Shown here: positions 45,562 through 55,631 of the stretch, one piece after another
Position numbering within the stretch: the stretch's first letter is position 1
How the letters are laid out: each line of letters opens with the position of its first letter
NCBI GenBank assembly: GCA_964036045.1
Contig: OZ038380.1
Coordinates: 67,812,186-67,876,185, forward strand
Length of the DNA stretch: 64,000 nt
Direction of reading: 5' to 3'
DNA from: Eutreptiella sp. 'Long Island Sound 2002'
Lineage: Eukaryota > Euglenozoa > Euglenophyceae > Eutreptiales > Eutreptiaceae
Program-made: the position numbers and the translations under genes
The notes under the pieces: model-generated
Seen by the model: the letters and a program-made list of their open reading frames with translations, nothing else
Told to the model about the DNA's origin: nothing
Databases searched by the model: none

Positions 45562-46507
45562 CACAGGGAAACAGACCACGGCCAGACAGGGACACCGACA
45601 CCGAAACACGCCACCAGCAGACAACCACGGGCCACCGGACCCAGCACCGCACCACGGCACACCACAGCACCAGGCGCCAGCAACAGCACGCACCACACCA
45701 ACAGCACAACGCAAGCGCACCAGCACAGCGAAGCACAGCACCGCACAGAGCGGAGAGGACAGGGAACGCACAGCACAGCACCCCGGGACACACACAGCAC
45801 AAAGCAGAGCGGCAAACAACAGCACGCACCACGGCGCCACGACAAAACACACACAGCACGCGGGAACACCGCAAAACGAGCACAGGGCCCCAGGGCAACG
45901 GGCAGCGCCAGAGGGCACGGAGCAACAAGCAGCGGCACGCAACGAGCACAACACGGCACACGACAGCACAACACCGGAGGACGCAATGCGCAGCAGCGCG
46001 GCGCAGCACCGCACCCAGGGACGCACAGCACAACGCAGCACACGGCACACAGCACCGAGCGGCAGCGACGAAAACCGCGAGACAAAAAGGGGGGGCGGGA
46101 GGGGGGGGGGGGGGGAGCAACCGACGGGGAGCAAGCACCAGCCAGGCGGAAAGCACGAAAGAGGGACAAGCGCACGGAGAGCCGAGAGGCGGGAGGCCAA
46201 CAAAGCAAACAACGCACGGCGCCGAGGCCCAGGGCACCCGGGGCCGGAAACCAGAGAAAGCCGGAGACAACGGGGGCGCACAGAACAAGAAGGGAAAAAA
46301 AAAAAAGATAAAAAAGCGGGAGGCCGAAGAAAAACCACCAAAGCACGGCGCCAAGGCAACAAGGAACGGCAAGGGCAGCGAGAGAGCGGGGGGCAACCCC
46401 AGCCCGGAGGGGGCCAAGCAAAGCAGAAAGACAAAGCGGCCAAAGGAAAAGGTGAGGCGCACCACAACGCGCCCGGGAGGCCGGCCCGCCCGACCCGGCC
46501 ACAAAGA
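45562..46507. other. Thymine-depleted block, three T in 946 nt
   Basis: Between 45562 and 46507 the plus strand contains T only at 45987, 46309 and 46453. The stretch 45562-45986 has none at all. It is not a simple tandem repeat: words such as CACAGCAC, ACGCACAGC and GGCAACGG recur irregularly, and purine runs appear towards the right (46081-46120, 46290-46320). All frames lack stops because every stop needs T on the plus strand, so predicted proteins here have no evidential value. No gene is recognised. Confidence 0.9.
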
Positions 46508-46520
46508 TCAAGCACACGCA

Positions 46521-46680
46521 CGCCAGCCGCCGTCCGGATGGACGAGTGCGCGCCCGGAGGGTACCCAGCCCCTGCCGGCTACGAACAGCCGCCGTCCGGA
46601 TGGACGTGTGTGCGCCCGGAGAGTACCCAGCCCCTGCCCGCTACGATAGCCGCCGTCTGGATGGACGAGTGAGCGCCCTG
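46521..46680. repeat. 61-62 bp repeat, two and a half copies
   Basis: GCCGCCGTCCGGATGGAC begins units at 46526 and 46588, and a third with one change at 46649. Each of the first two continues with GCGCCCGGAG and GTACCCAGCCCCTGCC. The third merges into the inverted satellite A array at about 46680. Confidence 0.88.
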
Positions 46681-49600
46681 CAGCAACGCCCCGCACAGCA
46701 ACACAACACACCGAGCGGGCACACCGGTGAACAGGAGCCGGGAGGCCCAGGACACCGCACACGCAAAACAACACACCGAGCGGGCGCACCGGTGAACAGG
46801 AGCCGGGGGGCCCAGGACACCACACACACAACACAACACACCGAGCAGGCACACCGGTGAACAGGAGCCGGGAGGCCCAGGACACCGCACACGCAACACA
46901 ACACACCGAGCGGGCACACCGGTGAACAGGAGCCGGGAGGCCCAGGACACCGCACACGCAACACAACACACCGAGCGGGCACACCGGTCAACAGGAGCCG
47001 GGAGGCCCAGGACGCCGCACACGCAAAACAACACACCGAGCAGGCACACCGGTGAACAGGAGCCGGGAGGCCCAGGACGCCGCACACGCAACACAACACA
47101 CCGAGCGGGCACAGCGGTGAACAGGAGCCGGGAGGCCCAGGACGCCGCACACGCAACACAACACACCGAGCGGGCGCACCGGTGAACAGGAGCCGGGAGG
47201 CCCAGGACGCCGCACACGCAACACAACACACAGAGCGGGCGCACCGGTGAACAGGAGCCGGGAGGCCCAGGACACCGCACACGCAACACAACACACCGAG
47301 CGGGCACACCGGTGAACAGGAGCCGGGGGGCCCAGGACACCGCAAACGCAACACAACACACCGAGCGGGCACACCGCTGAACAGGAGCCGGCAGGCCCAG
47401 GACGCCGCACACGCATCACAACACACCGAGCGGGCGCACCGGTGAACAGGAGCCGGGGGGCCCAGGACGCCGCACACGCAACACAAGACACCGAGCAGGC
47501 ACACCGGTGAACAGGAGCCAGGTGGCCCAGGACACCGCACACGCAACACAACACACCGAGCGGGCACACCGGTGCACAGGAGCCCGGAGGCCCAGGACAC
47601 CGCACACGCAACACAACACACCGAGCGGACACACCGGTGAACAGGAGCCGGGAGGCCCAAGACAACGCACACGCAAAACAACACACCGAGCGGGCACACC
47701 GGTGAACAGGAGCCGGGGGGCCCAGGACACCGCACACGCAAAACAACACACCGAGCGGGCACACCGGTGAACAGGAGCCGGGAGGCCCAGGACGCCGCAC
47801 ACACAACACAACACACCGAGCAGGCACACCGGTGAACAGGAGCCGGGAGGCCCAGGACACCGCACACGCAACACAACACACCGAGCGGGCACACCAGTGA
47901 ACAGGAGCCGGGAGGCCCAGGACACCGCACACGCAACACAACACACCGAGCGGGCACACCGGTGAACAGGAGCCGGGAGGCCCAAGACAACGCACACGCA
48001 AAACAACACACCGAGCAGGCACACCGGTGAACAGGAGCCGGGAGGCCCAGGGAACCGCACACGCAACACAACACACCGAGCGGGCACACCGGTGAACAGG
48101 AGCCGTCAGGCCCAGGATGCCGCACACGCAACACAACACACCGAGCGGCCGCACCGGTGAACAGGAGCCGGGAGACCCAGGAGACCGCACACACAACACA
48201 ACACACCGAGCGGGCGCACCGGTGAACAGGAGCCGGGGGGCCCAGGACACCGCACACACAACACAACACACCGAGCGGGCGCACCGGAGAACAGGAGCCG
48301 GGGGCCCAGGACACCGCACACGCAACACAACACACCGAGCGGGCACACCGGTGAACAGGAGCCGGGAGGCCCAGGACGCCGCACACGCAACACAACACAC
48401 CGAGCGGGCACAACGGAGAACAGGAGCGGGGAGACCCAGGACACGGCACACGCAACACAACACACCGAACGGGCGCACCGCTGAACAGGAGCCGGGAGAC
48501 CCAGGACACCGCACACACAACACAACACACCGAGCGGGCGCACCGGTGAACAGGAGCCGGGAGGCCCAGGACACCGCACACGCAACACAAGACACCGAGC
48601 AGGCACACCGGTGAACAGGAGCCGGGAGGCCCAGGACACCGCAAACGCAACACACCGAGCGGGCGCACCGGAGAACAGGTGCCGGGGGGCCCAGGACACC
48701 GCACACGCAACACAACACACCGAGCGGGCACACCGGTGAACAGGAGCCGGGAGGCCCAGGACGCCGCACACGCAACACAACACACCGAGCGGGCGCACCG
48801 GTGAACAGGAGCCGGGAGGCCCGGGACACCGCACACGCAACACAAGACACCGAGCAGGCACACCGGTGAACAGGAGCCGGGAGGCCCAGGACACCGCACA
48901 CGCAACACAACACACCGAGCGGGCACAACGGAGAACAGGAGCCGGGAGACCCAGGACACCGCACACGCAACACAACACACCGAACGGGCGCACCGGTGAA
49001 CAGGAGCCGGGAGACCCAGGACACCGCACACACAACACAACACACCGAGCGGGCGCACCGGTGAACAGGAGCCGGGAGACCCAGGACACCGCACACACAA
49101 CACAACACACCGAGCGGGCGCACCGGTGAACAGGAGCCGGGGGGCCCAGGACACCGCACACGCAACACAACACACCGAGCGGGCGCACCGGAGAACAGGA
49201 GCCGGGGGGCCCAGGACACCGCACACGCAACACAACACACCGAGCGGGCACACCGGTGAACAGGAGCCGGGAGGCCCAGGACGCCGCACACGCAACACAA
49301 CACACCGAGCGGGCGCACCGGAGAACAGGTGCCGGGGGGCCCAGGACACCGCACACGCAACACAACACACCGAGCGGGCACACCGGTGAACAGGAGCCGG
49401 GAGGCCCAGGACGCCGCACACGCAACACAACACACCGAGCGGGCGCACCGGTGAACAGGAGCCGGGAGGCCCAGGACACCGCACACGCAACACAAGACAC
49501 CGAGCAGGCACACCGGTGAACAGGAGCCGGGAGGCCCAGGACACCGCACACGCAACACAACACACCGAGGGGGCACAACGGAGAACAGGAGCCGGGAGAC

Positions 49601-50398
49601 CCAGGACACCGCACACGCAACACAACACACCGAACGGGCGCACCGGTGAACAGGAGCCGGGAGGCCCAGGACACCGCACACGCAACACAACACACCGAGC
49701 GGGCACACCGGTGAACAGGAGCCGGGAGGCCGAGGACACCGCACACGCAACACAACACACCGAGCGGGCACACCGGTGAACAGGAGCCGGGAGGCCCAGG
49801 ACACCGCACACGCAAAACAACACACCGAGCAGGCACACCGGAGAACAGGAGGCAGGTGGCCCAAGACGCCGCACACGCGAAACAACACACCGAGCGGGCA
49901 CACCGGTGAACCGGAGCCGGGGGGCCCAGGACACCGCACACGCAACACAACACACAGAGCGGGCACAACGGTGAACAGGAGCCAGGAGGCCCGGGACACC
50001 GCACACGCAACACAACACACCGAGCAGGCACACCGGTGAACAGGAGCCGGGAGGCCCAGGACACCGCACACGCAACACAACACACCGAGCGGGCACACCG
50101 GTGAACAGGAGCCGGGGGGCCCAGGACACCGCACACGCAACACAACACACCGAGCAGGCAGACCGGTGAACAGGAGCCTGGAGGCCCAGGACACCGCACA
50201 CGCAACACAACACACCGAGCGGGCGCACCGGTGAACAGGAGCCGGGGGGCCCAGGACACCGCACACGCAACACAACACACCGAGCGGGCGCACCGGTGAA
50301 CAGGAGCCGGGGGGCCCAGGACACCGCACACGCAACACAACACACCGAGCAGGCACACCGGTGAACAGGAGCCGGGAGGCCCAGGACACCGCACACAC
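46681..50398 (-). repeat. Satellite A, inverted array, about 57 units
   Basis: The 65-bp unit appears as CCGAGCGGGCACACCGGTGA, then ACAGGAGCCGGGAGGCCCAG and GACACCGCACACGCAACAC. It is the reverse complement of the plus arrays. Units here are much more alike than in other arrays. A ten-unit (650-bp) higher-order step is visible: the variant CACAACGGAGAACAGGAGCC at about 48920 recurs at about 49570. Frames of over 1000 codons on the minus strand and 87-codon frames on the plus strand repeat every three units and are artefacts. Confidence 0.97.
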
Positions 50399-50970
50399 GT
50401 AGGGCGGCCGGGGGACAGGAAAGAACCAACACCCCACGAGTCGGACACACTGGGGCGACCCAGCCGACCCACCGGGCCAGTGGCAGGAGCGGTACTCCAA
50501 GGCTGCTGGTCCGAGCCCGGCCAGGCTGCATCGGGGACCATGGCAAACGTCACCCGGAGCCATGGATGCAACCGGTGACAGGCGAGCCGGTACACAGTCA
50601 AGGAGGGGGTCGCCTGCCAAGCGGAGCGGCCCCGCAACTCAAGCCACAAGGGTGAGGCGGTCGTACCGTAGACAAGCGGGAGCAAGACCCCTTGTGGTGA
50701 GAGATACTCCACACGGCTGGGCAGCCCCCAGAGCTGCCGCCCGAAGGAGGGGGCATGTGGCCCTACCCATGGACACATGTGGGGACACCCTCCCACCTGG
50801 GACACATGGACCGGGTGGCCGCGACAATGCCTTCCCAAGCACATGCGGGAGCGGCTCAAGAGGCACCTAACATAGGGCAGTGGGAGGGACAGGACGTCCC
50901 CTTGGTAAGACCTTCTTCCTGCACCGTCAAAGGAGGCATCCCGAGCTCCCGAAGATACCTACCTACCTGT
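50399..50970 (-). repeat. Module Y, inverted copy
   Basis: This is the reverse complement of 34966-35545 with scattered differences. It is joined to the inverted satellite A at its left and ends at the right in ATACCTACCTACCTG, followed directly by a plus satellite A array. The junction between module and satellite is the same as in the plus copy. Confidence 0.87.
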
Positions 50971-52680
50971 GCCTGCTTGGTGTGTTGTGTCGCCTGTGCG
51001 GTGTCCTGGTCCACTTGCCTTGTGTGCACCGGTGTGCCCGCTGGATGCGCTGTCTCGCGTGTGCGGTGTCCTGGGGCACTTTGCTCCTGTTCACCGGTGT
51101 GCTCGCTCCGTGCGTTGTCTTGTGTCTGCGGTGTCCTGGGCCACTTGGCTCCTGCTCACCGGTGTGTTTGCTCGGTGGGTTGTGTTGCGTGTGCGGTGTC
51201 CTGGGCCACTCGGCTCCTGTTCACCGGTGTGGCCGCTTGGTGTGTTGTGTTGCGTGTGCGCTGTCCTGGGCCACTTGCCTCGTGTGCACCGGTGTACCCG
51301 CTCGATGCGCTGTCTCGCGTGTGCAGTGTCCTGGGGCACTTGGCTCTTGTTCACCTGTGTGCTCGCTCCGTGTGTTGTGTTGTGTGTGCGGTGTCCTGGG
51401 CCACTTGGCTTCTGCTCACAGGTGTGTTCGCTTGGTGGGTTACGTCACGTGTGCGGTGTCCTGGTCCACTTGCCTCGTGTGCACCGTTGTGCTCGCTCCG
51501 TGCGTTGTGTTGCGTTTGCGGTGTCCTGGGCCACTTGGCTCTTTTGCTCGGTGCATCCCCGCGTTACCCCTGGGGTGCTAGGGGTGGGCCACTTGGCTCT
51601 TGTTCACCCGTGTGGTCGCTCGGCGCGTTGTGTTGCGTGTGCGGTGTCCTGGGCCACTTGGCTCCTGTTCACCGCTGTGCCTGCTTGGTGTGATCTGTCG
51701 CAATTGCAGTGTCCTGCGCCATTTGGCTTGTGTGAACCGCTATGCCCGCTCAGTGCGCTGTCTTGTGTGTGCGGTGTCCTGGGGCACTTGGCTCTTGTTC
51801 ACCGGTGTGCTCGCTCCGCGCTTTGTGTTGTGTGTGCGGTGTCCTGGGCCACTTGGCTCCTGTTCACAGGTGTGCTCGCTCTGCGTGTTGTGTTGCATGT
51901 GCGGTGTCCTGGGCCACCTGGCTCCTGTTCAGCAGTGTTCCCGCTTGGTGTGTTGTCTTGCGTGTGCGGTGTCCTGGTCCACTTGCCTCGTGTGCATCGT
52001 GTGCTCACTCCTCGCGTTGTGTTGCGCGTGCGGTGTCCTGGGCCACTTGGCTTCTGTTCACCGGTGTGCTCGCGCGGTGTGTTGTGTTGCATGTGCGGTG
52101 TCCTGGGTCACTTGGCTCCTGTTCACCGGTGTGCCCGCTTGGTTTGTTTTGTGGCGTGTGCGGTGTCCTGCGCCACTTGCCTCGTGTGCATGGGTGTGCC
52201 CGCTCAGTGCGCTGTCTCGCGTGTGCGGTGTTCTGAGGCACTCGGCTCCTGTTCACCGGTGTGCTCGCTCCGTGCGTTGCGTTGTGTGTGCGGTGTCCTG
52301 GGCCACTTGGCTCCTGTTCACCGGTGTGCTCGCTCCGTCCGCTGTGTTGCTTGTGCGGTGTCCCGGGCCACTTGGCTCCTGTTCACCGGTGCACTCCATC
52401 GGCGTGTTGTGTTGCGTGTGCGCTGTCGTGGGCCACTTGGCTCTTGTTCACCGGTTTGCCCGCTCAGTGCGCTGTCCTGCGTGTGCGGTGTGTCCTGGGC
52501 CACTCGGCTCCTGTCCACCGGTGTGCTGGCTTGGTGCGTTGTCTTGCGTTTGCGGTGTCCTGGGCCACTTGGCTCCTGTTCACCGGTGTATTCGCTCGGT
52601 GGGTTGTTTCGCGTGTGCGGTGTCTCGGGCCACTTGGCTCGTGTTCACCGGGGTGTTGTGTTGCGTGTTGGTTGTCCTTC
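50971..52680 (+). repeat. Satellite A, third array, near-duplicate of 44024-45561
   Basis: The first 1.2 kb repeats the unit order of the array at 44024-45561 almost base for base, minus about 325 bp (five units). The shared atypical insert lies near 51547. After about 52185 the two sequences part: this array continues with more 65-bp units, while the other stops at the thymine-poor block. Confidence 0.93.
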
Positions 52681-53051
52681 GGTCAGGCCAGGTGATATCC
52701 TCCCCACCAGGTCCTAGTGGGGGGCCCTCCAAGAGGCACTTCCTGCCTGGTGGCGGAGTTTCCCGGGTTCCGAGGGCTCGGAGCCCCGTCCCTCCCCGGC
52801 TTCCCCGTTTCGCCACTCCGCGGTCAGTGCATCAATTTGCAGCCGTGGCTGCGGGCGCTTACCCACCGCCGCAAACGCCGCGCACACACGGACGGGGCAC
52901 TGCCCCCGCCAAGGCAGTAGTGGCGCACTGCGCCACGCCCCAACCTCTAGGCTAGGCCGCCTCCGCGCCAGCCCAAGGGGGTCCCACTGGCGACAAGCCA
53001 GTAGCACGAGCCCGGCGGCGCTGATGCCCCGGGCAACCACGCATTAGGGGG
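52681..53051. repeat. Module Z, first copy, embedded in satellite A
   Basis: The left part (52684-52868) matches 62708-62895 in the same orientation: GGCCAGGTGATATCC, CTAGTGGGGGGCCCT, GGCTCGGAGCCC, CGCTTACC. The right part (52868-53051) matches 62898-63088 only as reverse complement: GTCCCACTGGCGACAAGCC against GGCTTGTTGCCAGTGGGAC, and GGCAGTAGTGGCGCA against TGCGCCACTACTGCC. Satellite A resumes at 53051. No gene is present. Confidence 0.85.
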
Positions 53052-54452
53052 GCACTTGGCTCTTGTTCACCGGTGTGCGCTTGGTGAGTTGCGTTGCGTG
53101 TGTGCGGTGTTCTAGGCCACCTGGCTCCTGTTCATCAGTGTGCTCGCTTGGCGCGTTGTGTTGCCTGTGCGCTGTCCTGGGCCACTTGGCTCCTGTTCAC
53201 TGTTGTGCCCGCTTGGTGCGTTGTGTTGCGTGTGCGGTGTCCTGAGCCACTTGGTTCCTGTTCACCGGTGTGCCCGCTTGGTGCGCTGTCTTGCGTTTGC
53301 GTCGTCCCAGGACACTTGCCCTCTGTTCAGCGGTGTATTCGCTCGGTGCGTTGTGTCGCGTGTGCGGTGTCCTGGGCCACTTGGCTCCTGTTCACCGCTG
53401 TGCTCGCTCGGCGTGATGTGTTGCATTTGCGGTGTCCTGGGCCTTTTTTTGCTCTGTGCATCCCCGCGTTACCCCTTGGGTGCTAGGGAAGGTTTACTGG
53501 ACCTGTGGCTCCTGTTCACTGGTGTGCCCGCTCGGCGTGTTGTGTTGTGTGTGTGGTGTCCTGAGTCAGTTGGCTCCTATTCACCGGTGTGCCTGCTCGT
53601 TGCGTTGCGCTGCGTGTGTGCGGTGTCCCGGGCCACTTCGCTGCTGTTCACCGGTGTGCCCGCTTGGCACGTTGTGTTGTGTGTGCCGTGTCCCGGGCCA
53701 CTTGGCTCCTGTGCACCGGGGCACACACTTGGTGCGTTGTGTTGTTGTGTGGTGTCCTGGGCCACTTGGCTCCTGTTGACCGGTGTGCCCGCTCGGTGCG
53801 TTGTGCTGCATGTGCGGTGTCCTGGGCCACTTGGCTCCTGTTCATCGGTGTGCTCGCTCGGCGTGTCCTCTTGCGTGTGCGGTGTCCTGGGGCACTTGGC
53901 TCCTGTTCACCGGTGTGCCCACTTGGTTTGTTGTGTCGCGTGTGCGGTGTCCTGGGCCAGTTGCCTTGTGTGCACCAGTGTGCCCGCTTGGTGCGCTGTC
54001 GTGCGTGTGCGGTGTCCTGGGGCACTTGGCTCCTGTTCACCGGTGTGCTCGCTCCGTGCGCTGTGTTGCGTGTGCGGTTTCCTAGGCCACTTGGCTCCTG
54101 TTCACCGGTGTGCTCGCGGGGCGTGTTGTGTTGCGTATGCGGTGTCGTCGGCCACTTGGCTCCTGTTCACCGGTTTTTTCGCTTGGTGTGTTGTGTCGCG
54201 TGTGCGTTGTCCTGGGCCCCTTGGCTCGTCTGCACCGGTGTGCCCGCTCGGTGCGCTATCTAGGTGTGCGGTGTCCTGGGGCACTCGGCTCTTGTTCACC
54301 GGTGTGCTTGCTCGGCGTGTTGTGTTGCGCGTGCGGTGTCCTGGGCCACTCGGCTCCTGTTCACCGGTGTGCTCGCTCCTGCGTTGTGTTGCGTGTGCGG
54401 TGTCCTGGGCCACTTGGCTCCTGTTCACCGGTGTGTTCGCTCCCTGCGTTGT
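53051..54452 (+). repeat. Satellite A, fourth array
   Basis: About 21 units of the 65-bp repeat, more diverged than the inverted array. It is broken at 54452 by the TIR-bounded insertion, and the same satellite in the same orientation resumes at 58250. A length-variant unit with a T-run (GCCTTTTTTTGCTC) lies near 53441. Confidence 0.93.
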
Positions 54453-54495
54453 CCCTAGATTAGCGTCTTAGGGTCAAAGCCGTTCTACTCAACTC
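54453..54495. repeat. Left terminal inverted repeat of the insertion
   Basis: This begins CCCTAGATT and continues to CCGTTCTACTCAACTC. It pairs with 58207-58249 read in reverse complement, with seven mismatches in 43 positions. The following bases are rich in AATTGAA words. Confidence 0.85.
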
Positions 54496-55149
54496 GACCC
54501 TATTCAATCTGTCAATTGAACAGAATTGAATAAAATTGAACATTGACAAAATTGAACACAGAGCGCGCCGACATTTTGCGCTTGCGCGCACAGTCAAAAA
54601 GTCGCACATAGACATCATGCACAGCCACAGACAGCGTTAAGGCTCACAAAAGTTGAGGATTTCACAGTGTGTGGTGATAAAATACAATCCTGTTCATGTA
54701 GGTTAATGATGATGATGATGATTCTTGCTCACAACTTGTCCATGGGCTGCTTCCCCATATGAGTTTAATGTACTTTACTGCATACTATACGGGTGATTAC
54801 GTACACAGGAGGTTGAGCTATGTGAACAATATGTTAAAACCTATGTGTGTGTGTTTGGTGAATTTGGAGGTGTATGTGTAATGTGTGTGCTGTGTGTGTG
54901 TTACCAGAGTTTGACGTGTGTTGGTGTGTAGTGGCCATGACCTCCTGTATTGTCAAAGCGGGTAAAGATTAGTGTGAAAAATGAATAGATATCGGATGAC
55001 TGAGTTCAGGTGCCTGAGGTTGATGGCCTGTGAAAGCTGGAGATTGGTGTCGCCGGCTGTGGCAGCCAGGAAGGTGACAGATTTCTGTAAAGATTCCTGA
55101 CTGTGATGTGGCCTGCAGGGTGTTGCCGCGACTACTTGCCCCGCTGTGC

Positions 55150-55600
55150 CCACGCAAAATTGTTTCACCCCTAGGGGAAAACCAACTTTGCAGAAAAGGA
55201 ACAAACCTGGGCGCAGCGCCGAACATAGGAGAAAATGCAGATTGGTTGCTGAGCTGGGTATGAGTCTGGGGTGAGATTGCTGCCTTTCCTTGTTTCCAAA
55301 GTCCTGCAGTTTCACCACTAGGGGAAAACCCAAGAGCATGAGAACAGGCGAGGCAAAAACTGTAAAACTATGGTGTCACTCCGGTGCAGTTCATGCTGCT
55401 AGTAGTAAAAGTTCCAGCTTACGCTTCTGCACAGGCATCACTCCATGCCTAAGAAAGAGGCTCTGGCGGTGCTGCGGGACCGACAGGAAAGTAAACAGTG
55501 ATAACAAGATGAAAGCGGTGCACCAACTTGCAGTTACTTACCCATGCTTAAGAAAAGGCTCCGGTCGTGCTGCAGGTGGTATAAAAGGTGGGCCTCTTAG
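55150..55600. repeat. Short duplicated motifs within the insertion
   Basis: The minus-strand word GGTTTTCCCCTAG followed by GGTGAAAC occurs twice (near 55165-55190 and 55308-55330), and a relative (GGTTTTCCCCTGGG) stands near 57565. A second pair, CCATGCCTAAGAAAGAGGCT near 55444 and CCATGCTTAAGAAAAGGCT near 55542, is spaced about 98 bp. The first word resembles a splice acceptor, and the second pair ends near a GTAAGT donor on the minus strand. The downstream transcript may therefore be spliced. Confidence 0.5.
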
Positions 55601-55631
55601 GAGAGAGGGGGCAGTGCCCCTGGAAGGTGGA

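Noticed and set aside
45437-46649. Frames of 318-556 codons through the thymine-poor block
   Set aside because: All plus-strand stops need T and the block has three T in 946 nt, so openness is guaranteed and carries no coding evidence.
46641-50859. Minus-strand frames of 900-1300 codons, Cys/Val/Leu-rich
   Set aside because: Direct translation of the 65-bp satellite. Three frames are open at once and the peptide repeats every 65 residues, which reflects unit length and not a protein fold.
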